A DNA stretch of 64,000 nt, taken from contig NZ_PVYW01000012.1 in assembly GCF_003001675.1 (NCBI RefSeq), positions 124,001 through 188,000 on the forward strand, written 5' to 3'. The notes under the pieces were generated by a model that saw only the letters and a program-made list of their open reading frames with translations, was not told where the DNA came from and made no database searches. A program made the position numbers and the translations under genes. Of this stretch, positions 1 through 8,466 are shown one piece after another. The first letter of the stretch is position 1. Each line of letters opens with the position of its first letter. The stretch comes from Cohnella sp. SGD-V74. GTDB taxonomy: Bacteria; Bacillota; Bacilli; Paenibacillales; Paenibacillaceae.

Positions 1-251
1 TGGGACGACACCCACCGAAAGAAGCTTTCCATGGCTATACATCTCCCGTGTGAAAAATTGTCCGCCGCTTGAGGGAAGCGACAGGTTACGTTGTAGGATT
101 CCCCCAATCCCGCGGAATAATGAGACTTTCTCAGGGACGGTCCGAACTATGGCTCCCTTCGCGGGGGACATGGTAATATAAGAGCACACCACGAATTCGA
201 CGCACGGTTCCTTAGGTCGCCAAGACGAAAAAGGGAAGGGCGAATATTCCT

Positions 252-1127
252 ATGGCCAAAGGCTTCATTACGAGCATCGAACGGTTTAAGCCGCATACTT
301 TTCAGGCCGAGCAAGGAGAAGGCCTGTTCATGTCCCATTCGCACGAATACGACGAGTTGACCCTGATTTTGGGCGGGGGAGGCTACTACAGCTCTTACGA
401 ACAAAATATCAAAGTGTCGGCGGGAGATCTGATCCTGATTCCTTCCGGCCTGCATCACGGTTTCGTCTGCACCGAGCCGTGGACGGGGCTGTCCGTGCAT
501 TTTCTCTATGCCAAAGTTCCGGCTTTCTGCCAATACTTGTTCCTGAGCGCTTACCAGAAGCCGCACCGTCTCTGGAGCGCACATCTGGACGAAGGGGACA
601 GCCAGTGGGCGGAGATGAGCCTGACCCGACTGGAGAGGGAGTGGCACTCCGAGGAACGGGGCGACTATTCCTACGATCTGATGAGGATCGCTTTCGAGAC
701 GGTGCTGCTGCTGTTCCATCGCAATGCAACCGTCACCCCCGACACCGAGGCGCACGGGGACAAGCGGATCGTTCAAGAGGTGCTGAAGGAGATTCACAGA
801 AACTACAATACGCCGATCACGATTCATGATATCGCCGCTCGCCATTACTTGTCGGAGAGCATTCTGCGTAAAAAGTTTTCGGAAGCGGTAGGCGTCTCCC
901 CCAAGCAGTACGTCATCAACCTGCGGATTGAGGAAGCCAAGAGACTGCTGAGCCAGACAAGCAAAGCGATCGAGTTCATTTCGTCGGAGGTTGGCTTTAC
1001 GAGCTCCAGCCGTTTTTACGAGCAGTTCGTCAAATCGGTCGGGGTTACTCCGCTCGAGTGGCGAAAACAAAATCAGCAGTCCGCCAGACCGTTAACGTCC
1101 GCCACCCCGCCCAACTCGCCCCGTTAA
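252..1127 (+). CDS. AraC-family transcriptional regulator with cupin sensor domain
   Basis: This 291-residue protein has an N-terminal cupin-like ligand domain (about residues 20-150, with an HSHEYDEL metal/sugar-pocket type motif). A C-terminal pair of AraC helix-turn-helix motifs follows (about 175-275; the second ends in SVGVTPLEWRK). An AAGGGAAGGG ribosome site precedes the ATG. It sits about 200 bp upstream of, and collinear with, a sugar importer and two arabinose-polymer hydrolases, so it is inferred to be their local activator sensing a released sugar. The ligand cannot be read from the sequence. Confidence 0.85.
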   Translation: MAKGFITSIERFKPHTFQAEQGEGLFMSHSHEYDELTLILGGGGYYSSYEQNIKVSAGDLILIPSGLHHGFVCTEPWTGLSVHFLYAKVPAFCQYLFLSAYQKPHRLWSAHLDEGDSQWAEMSLTRLEREWHSEERGDYSYDLMRIAFETVLLLFHRNATVTPDTEAHGDKRIVQEVLKEIHRNYNTPITIHDIAARHYLSESILRKKFSEAVGVSPKQYVINLRIEEAKRLLSQTSKAIEFISSEVGFTSSSRFYEQFVKSVGVTPLEWRKQNQQSARPLTSATPPNSPR

Positions 1128-1242
1128 CGGTCTGCGAGGCCGTCCGACCGTTCCGCCCATCCACCAATCGCCCGTACTTGCTGAACGCGAAGCGTTTTCG
1201 ACCGACGAAATCGCTGAGGTTACGCTCCTTTTTGCGAAATAT

Positions 1243-1287
1243 ATAAAGCGTTTTCACAATTGTTCGTCCCCGGCGCGCTCCTATAAT
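1243..1287 (+). promoter_or_regulatory. Promoter of the arabinan operon with a weak cre-like site
   Basis: A perfect -10 hexamer TATAAT lies at 1282-1287, about 45 bp before the start of the binding-protein gene, with only a poor -35 (TTGTTC region). Just upstream, ATAAAGCGTTTTCA (1243-1256) resembles a CcpA cre site but has two mismatches in its conserved TG. A weak -35 fits an activator-dependent promoter. The operator of the AraC protein is not evident. Confidence 0.5.
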
Positions 1288-1330
1288 TAAAGGTGAAGGC
1301 AGATCCAAACCAAAAGGGAGTGTCTAGAAG

Positions 1331-2707
1331 ATGAGACTCGGAAAGGGTAAAAGTTTGCTTGCCGTTACGGCGTCGTTGACGCTGCTCGCGGGGTTGACCG
1401 CTTGCGGCGGAAACAGCGGAAAGGAGTCCTCAGCCAGTCCGGACGGCACGGGGAAAAACGCGGCGGAGAGCAGCGCTTCCGGAAGCCAAGCGCCCGCGGG
1501 GGAATCGGTCAAGATCAAGTTCGCGGGCTGGGGCGATCCGTCGGAGAAGGAAGTGTTCACGAAGCTGATTAAGGACTTCGAGCAGAAAAACCCGACGATC
1601 AAGGTGGAGTACCTGCACATTCCGGCAGACTACGTCGGCAAGATGAACACGATTTTGGCGGGAGGGGATGCGCCCGATGTGTTCTACGTCCCGGACGGCG
1701 ATTTCGGCCGTTGGGTGAGCCAGGGCTTGCTTCATCCGATCCAGGAGTTCGTCGACGCCAGCTCGCTCGATACGGGGGACATGTGGGAGTCCGGCCTCCT
1801 CAGGTACCGTTACGACGGGGCAGTGAACGGGCAAGGTCCGCTCTACGCGCTGCCCAAGGATATCGGTCCGACCGTCCTGTACTACAACAAAGATCTTTTC
1901 ACCAAGATGAACGTGCCGTTCCCGAGCGCCGATACGCCGATGACCTTCGAGCAGCTGCTGGATACGGCGAAGAAGCTGACCGTCGAAGAGAACGGCAAAG
2001 TCAAGCAGTACGGCATGGGACCAATCTGGTGGGAAGGCTTCGTATTCGGCAACGGCGGCGCGTTCCTCACCGACGATCGGCGGGAATTCGTCGGCAACGG
2101 CGAGGCGTCGGTCTCGGCATTGCAGTTCGCGGCAGATCTGGCGAACGTGCATAAAGTCGTGCCGAACGCGGCGGCTCTGAAGGACATGAACGACAGCCAG
2201 ATGTTCCAGACGGGCAGACTGGCGATGATGATTACCGGCCGTTGGATGGTGCCCGAGTTCCGCAAGCTCGGCTTCGATTGGGACGTTGCGCCGCTGCCGG
2301 TCAACAAATGGGCGGGCTGGAGTGGTTCGGTCGGGATCGGCATCTACGGCAAAACGAAGCACCTCGAGGCGGCCTACAAGCTGGTGGAATATTTGGGCGG
2401 ACCGGAAGGCCAGAAGGAGCAGTCCTTGATGGGCTTCGCGATTCCGAGCTTCAAATCGATGGCCGCCACGGACGTCTTCCTGCAGCCGGGTCAGAAGCCC
2501 GAGCATGCGGAGGTGTTCATCAAAGCGGCGGAAAATCAAGTGCCGGGTCCGTGGACAAACCTGCCGAACGCCAAATGGTTCGACATGCTGTCCCAAGGGC
2601 TGGCCCCGATGTGGGACGGCAAAAAATCGGCCGCGGACGTCCTGAACGAGCTGAAGCCGAAGATCGACGCGGCGATCAAGGAAGGCAATCCGGCGGTATT
2701 CAAGTAA
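1331..2707 (+). CDS. ABC sugar transporter, solute-binding lipoprotein (family 1)
   Basis: A 458-residue extracellular binding protein anchored by a lipoprotein signal peptide (lipobox LTAC, Cys25), followed by a Ser/Gly-rich linker and a MalE/family-1 fold. GGGAG lies 10 nt before the ATG. It begins a collinear cluster with two permeases and two glycosidases, so the ligand is probably an arabino- or xylo-oligosaccharide released by those enzymes. No ATP-binding subunit is encoded nearby; in related Firmicutes a shared MsmX-type ATPase serves such importers. Ligand assignment is inference from context. Confidence 0.9.
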   Translation: MRLGKGKSLLAVTASLTLLAGLTACGGNSGKESSASPDGTGKNAAESSASGSQAPAGESVKIKFAGWGDPSEKEVFTKLIKDFEQKNPTIKVEYLHIPADYVGKMNTILAGGDAPDVFYVPDGDFGRWVSQGLLHPIQEFVDASSLDTGDMWESGLLRYRYDGAVNGQGPLYALPKDIGPTVLYYNKDLFTKMNVPFPSADTPMTFEQLLDTAKKLTVEENGKVKQYGMGPIWWEGFVFGNGGAFLTDDRREFVGNGEASVSALQFAADLANVHKVVPNAAALKDMNDSQMFQTGRLAMMITGRWMVPEFRKLGFDWDVAPLPVNKWAGWSGSVGIGIYGKTKHLEAAYKLVEYLGGPEGQKEQSLMGFAIPSFKSMAATDVFLQPGQKPEHAEVFIKAAENQVPGPWTNLPNAKWFDMLSQGLAPMWDGKKSAADVLNELKPKIDAAIKEGNPAVFK

Positions 2708-2735
2708 AGGGGATGACGGGCGGGGGAGCTCATCG

Positions 2736-2751
2736 GGAGACTCCTGTCTCC
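2736..2751 (+). promoter_or_regulatory. Small intercistronic hairpin between binding protein and permeases
   Basis: GGAGAC and GTCTCC form a 6-bp stem around a 4-nt loop in the 106-bp gap. There is no T-tract, so it is more likely an mRNA-processing or stabilising stem than a terminator. This is consistent with higher expression of the binding protein than of the permeases. Confidence 0.4.
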
Positions 2752-2813
2752 TGTACGCTTAGGGGATTCGCGAGTGAGTTCCTACGCCCGATCCCGAACG
2801 ACGGAGGGGAATT

Positions 2814-3683
2814 ATGAAGCGCAAGGAATACGCATGGGCCTACTTGTTCATCTCCGCTCCGATTCTGGGCTTTCTGTTGTTCGCGTTCATTCCGCTGAGC
2901 TATTCCGTCTACGTCAGCTTCACGGAGTACAGCGGCTATCAGGCGCCCGTCTTTACGGGAACGGCGAACTACGTCAAGCTCGCCATGGACGACGAGCTGT
3001 TCTGGAAAACCCTGTTCAATACGTTCTATTCGGCGCTGAGCATTCCGATCGGCATGGCCGTGGCGCTCGGAATCGCGATGGCGCTTAATCAGAAGGTGCG
3101 CGGCATCCGCTTCTTCCGCACGATGTTCTTCCTGCCGACGATCAGCTCGGTCATCGCGTTGACGCTGCTGTGGAAATGGATTTTCAACGACAGCTACGGC
3201 TTGCTGAACTACTTGCTCGAGCTGGTCGGCGTTCAAGGCCCCGCGTGGCTGAGCAGCGAGACGTGGGCGATGCCGGCGATGATCATCCAGGGCGTATGGG
3301 CGGGACTCGGCATCAACATGGTGCTCTACCTGGCCGCTCTGCAAGGCGTTCCGAAGAGCTTCCACGAGGCGGCGGAGATCGACGGGGCCAGCCGTTGGCA
3401 GAGATTCGTCCGGATTACCATTCCGTGCATTTCGCCGACGACGCTCTACATTTTGATTACCTCGACGATTACGGCTTTGCAGGACTTCCCGCGCTTCCAG
3501 ATCATGACGGAGGGCGGACCGAATTACTCGACGACAACCATCGTCTACTATTTGTTCCAGAACGCGTTCCGCTATATGAGCATGGGCTACGCTTCGGCTA
3601 TGGCTTGGGCGCTCGGTCTGTTGATTCTGGCGATTACGCTGCTGAATTTCTGGTTGTCCAGACGTTGGGTGCACTACGATTAA
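2814..3683 (+). CDS. ABC sugar transporter permease, MalF type
   Basis: A 289-residue membrane protein with about six hydrophobic segments. It carries the cytoplasmic EAA loop typical of carbohydrate importers (EAAEIDGASRWQRF, around residue 185), which docks onto the ATPase. GGAGGGGA precedes the ATG. It lies 13 bp ahead of the MalG-type partner, with which it should form the transmembrane heterodimer for the lipoprotein at 1331-2707. Confidence 0.9.
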   Translation: MKRKEYAWAYLFISAPILGFLLFAFIPLSYSVYVSFTEYSGYQAPVFTGTANYVKLAMDDELFWKTLFNTFYSALSIPIGMAVALGIAMALNQKVRGIRFFRTMFFLPTISSVIALTLLWKWIFNDSYGLLNYLLELVGVQGPAWLSSETWAMPAMIIQGVWAGLGINMVLYLAALQGVPKSFHEAAEIDGASRWQRFVRITIPCISPTTLYILITSTITALQDFPRFQIMTEGGPNYSTTTIVYYLFQNAFRYMSMGYASAMAWALGLLILAITLLNFWLSRRWVHYD

Positions 3684-3696
3684 GGGGGGAACGCGC

Positions 3697-4569
3697 ATGT
3701 CGAATGCCGCAATCGCAAGGAGCGCCAGGCAGAGGAGAAAGAGAGCGGGCGAGCAGGTCCGCCAAGCCTTCGCTTACTTGTTCCTGACGGCGGGATCGCT
3801 CGTGATGGCCATTCCCTTCCTATGGATGCTGTCGACGTCGCTGAAGGAGCAAGGACGCGAGTTCGAAATGCCTCCCAAGTGGATACCTGAGGTTTTCGAA
3901 TGGCAGAACTACGTTTTCGTATTGACGGAAGCCGATATTTTGAAAGGATTTCTGAACACGCTGCTCGTCATCTCGCTGCCTTGCCTGGTCGGTTTGTTTA
4001 CGAGCGCGCTGGCGGCCAACGCATTTGCGAGGATGGATTTTCCGGCGAAAAACGTCCTGTTCACGCTGCTGCTGGCCACGATGATGATCCCGGGCGTCGT
4101 CACGATGATTCCGACGTTTATTTTGTTCAAGCACATCGGCTGGATCGACAGCTGGCTGCCGCTGATGGTGCCGGGAATGTTCGGCGCGGCTGCGGCGGTG
4201 TTTCTGCTGAGGCAGTTTTTCATGACCATTCCGAAGGAGCTGGAGGAAGCGGCCAAGGTGGACGGGATGAATCCGCTCCATATTTTCCTCCGGATCATGC
4301 TGCCATTGTCCAAACCCGCCGTCATCACGCAAGGGCTGCTCGGCTTCCTGGCCGGCTACAACGATTTTCTCGGGCCGCTCATCTACATCAACACTCCCGA
4401 GAAGTTCACGCTGCAGCTCGTACTGGCATCGTTCCAGGGCTTCTACACTTCGCAATGGACGTACATTATGGCCGGCTCGGTGCTGGCGCTGATTCCGTCG
4501 CTGCTGCTGTTCTTTTTCGCGCAAAGATACTTCGTCGAGGGCATTACCTTGACCGGAATGAAGGGGTAA
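3697..4569 (+). CDS. ABC sugar transporter permease, MalG type
   Basis: A 290-residue inner permease with six predicted membrane helices. The EAA loop reads EEAAKVDGMNPLHIF, and the C-terminus ends in the usual YFVEGITLTGMKG motif of MalG-like subunits. It follows the MalF-type gene by 13 bp and precedes the GH43 gene by 18 bp, so all are probably cotranscribed. Confidence 0.9.
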   Translation: MSNAAIARSARQRRKRAGEQVRQAFAYLFLTAGSLVMAIPFLWMLSTSLKEQGREFEMPPKWIPEVFEWQNYVFVLTEADILKGFLNTLLVISLPCLVGLFTSALAANAFARMDFPAKNVLFTLLLATMMIPGVVTMIPTFILFKHIGWIDSWLPLMVPGMFGAAAAVFLLRQFFMTIPKELEEAAKVDGMNPLHIFLRIMLPLSKPAVITQGLLGFLAGYNDFLGPLIYINTPEKFTLQLVLASFQGFYTSQWTYIMAGSVLALIPSLLLFFFAQRYFVEGITLTGMKG

Positions 4570-4587
4570 AAAGGAGAGAACGAACCG

Positions 4588-5547
4588 ATGAACGCAACCT
4601 TCCGCAATCCGATCGTCGAGAAGGCGGCCGACCCTTGGCTGCTCAAGCATAGCGACGGTTATTACTACTTCATGTCCACGCAGTTCGGCTGCCTGGAAAT
4701 TACGAAATCCGCCTCGATGACGGGGATCGCCGCCGGCCTTAAGAAGAAGGTGTGGATTCCCGAGGAGAACGGCCCTTACAGTCACAACCTGTGGGCTCCG
4801 GAGCTGCACCGGCTGGAAGACAGGTGGTACATCTACTACACGGCCAACGACGGAGGCGGGGACGAGTCCAGGAGAATCTGCGTGTTGGAAAATGGGGCCG
4901 CCGACCCGACAGAAGGGGAATGGAGCTGGAAAGGAACGCTCGAGACGCCTCTGGCCGGGTTGGACGGGACGGTCATGGAACTGGGGGGACGCTTGTACTT
5001 CCTGTATGCCGGATACGGACATTACCCCGACTACGGCTCGGCCATTTTCATCGTCCGCATGGCGAATCCGTGGACGCTGGATCTTGACGGGGGGCACGTG
5101 CTGCTCTCCGCTCCGACGCTGGAATGGGAGAAGCAGGGCGGGATGGCGATCAACGAGGGACCTGTTATTTTACGCAGGAACGGCTTTATATTTCTCGTCT
5201 ATTCGGCCAGCACGACCTGGTCCGAGGATTACTCCCTGGGCATGCTGACGATGAAGGAAGGCTCCGATCCGATGGAAGCCGCTTCGTGGGTCAAGTCTCC
5301 CGTTCCGGTGTTTCGCAAGAGTGCGGAAAACGGCGTATACGCCACCGGACATAACAGCTTTACCCTATCGCCCGACGGAACCGAGGATTGGATCGTATAT
5401 CACGCGTTGCCCGCTCCGGGAGCCGATACGGGGCTTCGCAGCACCCGGGTGCAGAAGTTCGGATGGAGACCGGACGGTACGCCGGACTTCGGGGCGCCGC
5501 TGAGCGATTCGCACGACATCGCGCTTCCCGCGGGCGAGAGGATATGA
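4588..5547 (+). CDS. Glycoside hydrolase family 43 (arabinofuranosidase/xylosidase type)
   Basis: A 319-residue protein with no signal peptide, so it is cytoplasmic and acts on imported oligosaccharides. It shows the five-bladed propeller pattern of GH43: general base Asp15 (ADPW), pKa-modulating Asp126 (GLDG) and general acid Glu190 (NEGP). AAAAGGAGAG precedes the ATG. The position behind the importer permeases supports intracellular trimming of arabinan or arabinoxylan fragments. Family members also include beta-xylosidases and endo-arabinanases, so exact specificity is open. Confidence 0.85.
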   Translation: MNATFRNPIVEKAADPWLLKHSDGYYYFMSTQFGCLEITKSASMTGIAAGLKKKVWIPEENGPYSHNLWAPELHRLEDRWYIYYTANDGGGDESRRICVLENGAADPTEGEWSWKGTLETPLAGLDGTVMELGGRLYFLYAGYGHYPDYGSAIFIVRMANPWTLDLDGGHVLLSAPTLEWEKQGGMAINEGPVILRRNGFIFLVYSASTTWSEDYSLGMLTMKEGSDPMEAASWVKSPVPVFRKSAENGVYATGHNSFTLSPDGTEDWIVYHALPAPGADTGLRSTRVQKFGWRPDGTPDFGAPLSDSHDIALPAGERI

Positions 5548-5610
5548 ATTGGCGTTAAAAAGGAAGGAACTTCGCAATCCCGCATTCATCCTGCCGAGGA
5601 GGAAGAGAAA

Positions 5611-7608
5611 ATGAGAAGTTTCCGAAGAGCTCTGCTTGTTGTTTTAACGCTGGTGCTGTCGTCGTCGCTGTTTGCGGGCATGTCCGTGCAGGCGGCCTCG
5701 ACCGGCTGGGTTGTCTACAGCAGCGCGACCGAAACCGAACCGTATTACGCGAGGGCGGTCAAGCTGGGCAATGGCGATATTCTCTCCACGTTCACCAGAA
5801 GATTTCCCGGCAATACGGGCTGGGTCGGCATGCAGCCGTTCCCGTTCTACCGCAGCACCGACAACGGCCGAACGTGGTCGCTGCTCAGCCAGATCGATCC
5901 GAACGCTTACGGGCTGAACCGGGACCAGCAGGGGATGACGACGCTATACGTGCTGCCGCAGCAGGTCGGGGCATACCCCGCGGGCACGCTGCTGTTCGCT
6001 TCGACGGATTGGGACAACACCTCGGCTTATACGATCCATATTTGGCGAAGCACGGACAACGGAGCGACGTGGCAGCTTCACGGCCAGCTGGCGCCGAGAG
6101 GGACGGCGGGCACGAAGCGCACCTGGGAGCCGGAGTTCGCGATCACCTCCGATGGCCGTCTGATCTGCTACTACTCGGACGAGAGGCAGCCGGGCTACAA
6201 CCAGGCGCTTGCGCAGGAGATTTCCAGCGACGGCGGACTGACCTGGGGGAACTACAGCCTGACCGTCGGAAGCGCCACGAACTGGGATTGGCGTCCGGGC
6301 ATGCCTCGGGTGGTTAAGGCTAAGAACGGGACGTACTTTATGTTTTTCGAGATGCTGGGGGCGGCGCCGAACTTCGCCGTCCGGTTTAAGACTTCGACCG
6401 ACGGCATTAACTGGGGAAGTCCGACCGATCTCGGCAACGTCGTCGGCACGGGCATCTATCGCGCCTCGCAGACGCCAGAGATCGCGTACGTGGACGACGG
6501 CAGTCCGAACGGCAGGTTCTACGTGCGCGGCATGACCGACGTCGTGCCGACCGCCAACAAAATGTTCACCAGCTCCGATTACGGCGCGACCTGGTCGCTG
6601 GTCGACGCGCCGCTGACCGTCAAGGGAAGCAACCAGAATACGCCCGCCGCCTGGAGCGGGACGCTGCTGCCGCTCGACCATTCGCTGCTGCTGGAGATCA
6701 ACACGGTCAAGGTCGGCAGCCGCAACGAGATTCGGGCGAACGTCGCGCAGATGAACGGTGACTCTTCCATCGTATCGGGCGGCACATACAAGCTGATCAA
6801 CCAGAACAATAGCCTGGTGCTGGACAATGCGGGAGGCGGCGCACCGGCCGGCACGGAGGTGATCCAGTGGAACGATCTGGGGCTCAACACCCAATGGTGG
6901 GTGACGGATTACAGGAGCAACGGCTTTTTCCGGGTCATGAACGTGAATACCGGTCTTGTGCTCGACGATCCGAACGGGGCGACGGCTCCGGGGACGAAGG
7001 TCATTTTGTGGACGGACAATTATCTGGATACGCAGCGCTGGAAGTTCTCTTATAAAGGCAACGGCTATTATACGAGCATGAACGAGCACAGCGGACTGAT
7101 GCTGGACAACGCGGGCGGAGGGGCTCCGGCCGGAACGAAGGTCATCCAATGGACGGCAAACGGGCTGGACACGCAGAATTGGAAGCTGCAGCGGGTCGAC
7201 GTCGAAACGCCGGTAAATCAGCTTCAGAGCTACAATATCGGCAATTTCGTTCGCGTCGACGCGGGGCGCGGCAAGATCGACGGGGGCCAATACGCGCCGG
7301 AGTCGCAGTGGCGGCTCGTGCCGGGGCTGGCCGATCCTTCCGCGGTGTCGATCGAGTCGGTGACGTATCCGGGCCACTATTTGCGTCATCGCGACGGGCA
7401 AGTATGGCTCGATCCGTACGCCAACACGGCGCTGTACATGAACGACGCCACCTGGCGCTTGCAGACGGGATTCAGCAGTGGATGGGCGGCCTCGTTCGAA
7501 TCGTACAACATTTCGGGCGCCTACTTGAGACATCGAAGCGGAGCGCTGGAAATCTCGTCGATTACGACGGCGCTCGACCAGGCAGACGCCACTTTCTATG
7601 TGAAGTAA
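5611..7608 (+). CDS. Secreted BNR-propeller glycosidase (GH93-like) with ricin-type and AbfB modules
   Basis: A 665-residue secreted protein. After a signal peptide (cleaved near residue 29), residues about 35-380 carry at least five Asp-box repeats of the S-D-x-G-x-T-W kind (STDNGRTW, STDNGATW, SSDGGLTW), a sialidase-like six-bladed propeller. Residues about 390-530 form a ricin-type lectin with three QxW-like repeats (TQWW, TQRW, TQNW). Residues about 535-664 match the arabinofuranose-binding AbfB (CBM42) fold. Propeller plus AbfB next to GH43 suggests an exo-arabinanase of family GH93 rather than a sialidase. The GH93 call is inference; the lectin modules are clear. Confidence 0.75.
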   Translation: MRSFRRALLVVLTLVLSSSLFAGMSVQAASTGWVVYSSATETEPYYARAVKLGNGDILSTFTRRFPGNTGWVGMQPFPFYRSTDNGRTWSLLSQIDPNAYGLNRDQQGMTTLYVLPQQVGAYPAGTLLFASTDWDNTSAYTIHIWRSTDNGATWQLHGQLAPRGTAGTKRTWEPEFAITSDGRLICYYSDERQPGYNQALAQEISSDGGLTWGNYSLTVGSATNWDWRPGMPRVVKAKNGTYFMFFEMLGAAPNFAVRFKTSTDGINWGSPTDLGNVVGTGIYRASQTPEIAYVDDGSPNGRFYVRGMTDVVPTANKMFTSSDYGATWSLVDAPLTVKGSNQNTPAAWSGTLLPLDHSLLLEINTVKVGSRNEIRANVAQMNGDSSIVSGGTYKLINQNNSLVLDNAGGGAPAGTEVIQWNDLGLNTQWWVTDYRSNGFFRVMNVNTGLVLDDPNGATAPGTKVILWTDNYLDTQRWKFSYKGNGYYTSMNEHSGLMLDNAGGGAPAGTKVIQWTANGLDTQNWKLQRVDVETPVNQLQSYNIGNFVRVDAGRGKIDGGQYAPESQWRLVPGLADPSAVSIESVTYPGHYLRHRDGQVWLDPYANTALYMNDATWRLQTGFSSGWAASFESYNISGAYLRHRSGALEISSITTALDQADATFYVK

Positions 7609-7630
7609 AAATCGTTAGCGGGATATGCGG

Positions 7631-7661
7631 AAAGAGCCAGGGCGGTTTCTTGGCTCTTTTT
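7631..7661 (+). terminator. Rho-independent terminator of the arabinan operon
   Basis: A 9-bp stem AAAGAGCCA/TGGCTCTTT with an 11-nt loop is followed by a T-run, 22 bp after the stop codon of the propeller enzyme. Confidence 0.85.
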
Positions 7662-7768
7662 GCTGTGCGTCTGGGGTGCTGGGAGTAGCGTTCTTGAGTA
7701 GCGTGGAGCGGGGCGAACTGGCAAGCGTGATGAGAGGCAGCGAGACGAACGTGAGGAGAGACGTGAGG

Positions 7769-8155
7769 GCCAAGAAAGTGCCTCGAAGACTTTCTCCCGC
7801 ATGTGTGCCGGTGCCTCCGAGGCCAAGAGAGTGCCTCGAACACTCGCCCCCGCTCGAGAGCCGACGTCTCCGAGGCCAAGAAAGTGCCTCGAACACTCGC
7901 CCCCGCTCGAGAGCCGACGTCTCCGAGGCCAAGAAAGTGCCTTGAACACTCGCCCCCGCTCGAGATCCGACGCCTTCGAGGCCAAGAAAGTGCCTCGAAG
8001 ACTCGCCTCCGTACACGAGCCGATACCTCCGAGGCCAAGAAAGTGCCTCGAAGACTCGCCTCCGTACACGAGCCGCTACCTCCGAGCCAAGAAAGTGCCT
8101 CGAACACTCGCCTCCGTACATGAGCCGACACATCCGAGGCCAAGAAAGTGCCTTG
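7769..8155. repeat. Tandem array of a 53-bp repeat, eight copies
   Basis: The conserved start GCCAAGAAAGTGCCT recurs at 7769, 7822, 7875, 7928, 7981, 8034, 8086 and 8139. The spacing is 53 bp except one 52-bp unit that lost a G; the last copy is partial. Each unit boundary contains CGAGGC and GCCTCG around a 9-nt loop, so every copy can fold into a hairpin. Copies 2-4 and 5-7 form two sequence subtypes. A period not divisible by three, and the one-base deletion, argue against coding. The 7662-8390 gap holds no gene. Confidence 0.9.
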
Positions 8156-8167
8156 GAGAGTGCGGAA

Positions 8168-8250
8168 GGACGATGGTGCGTTGGAGTTCGATGATGCAGC
8201 AAGGATGATGGTGCGTTGGAGTTCGGTGATGCGGCGGGGTATGATGGTGT
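8168..8250. repeat. Second short tandem repeat, 35-bp unit, about 2.3 copies
   Basis: The segment starting GGACGATGGTGCGTTGGAGT at 8168 recurs at 8203 with few changes and begins again at 8238. It abuts the 53-bp array and is unrelated to it in sequence. Confidence 0.7.
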
Positions 8251-8390
8251 GGATGCCGAAAAAGTGACTTAAAATTGGTTCGCTGCGGAATCGTCTAAGT
8301 TGGCGGGATGCTGGGGAAGCCGGGAGGTGATGAGAGTGGCGCGACTATGGGCATAACGATCGAACTCGAACAAGGAGGCTAAGATTAGGG

Positions 8391-8422
8391 TTGACAGAAG
8401 GCAAGGGAGATGATACTTTTAA
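8391..8422 (+). promoter_or_regulatory. Candidate promoter of the alpha/beta hydrolase gene
   Basis: A perfect -35 TTGACA at 8391-8396 is followed by an AT-rich stretch with weak -10 candidates (TACTTT at 17 bp spacing, TTTAAT at 20 bp). It lies about 50 bp upstream of the start codon. Confidence 0.4.
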
Positions 8423-8466
8423 TTCATACTATTTTAATCGGAATATATGGGAATGGGGTTTGACTT

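Noticed and set aside
147..1070. Long minus-strand open frames opposite the AraC, importer and glycosidase genes
   Set aside because: They mirror well-supported plus-strand genes in GC-rich DNA, lack ribosome sites and show no recognisable domains; the same holds for the antisense frames up to 39 kb.
7769..8155. CRISPR array
   Set aside because: The supposed spacers are near-identical between copies and no cas genes are present.
7562..8202. Minus-strand frames across the 53-bp array giving Arg/Ser/Leu-rich repeats
   Set aside because: The 53-bp period shifts frame at every copy and one copy has a deletion, so these frames are by-products of the repeat.
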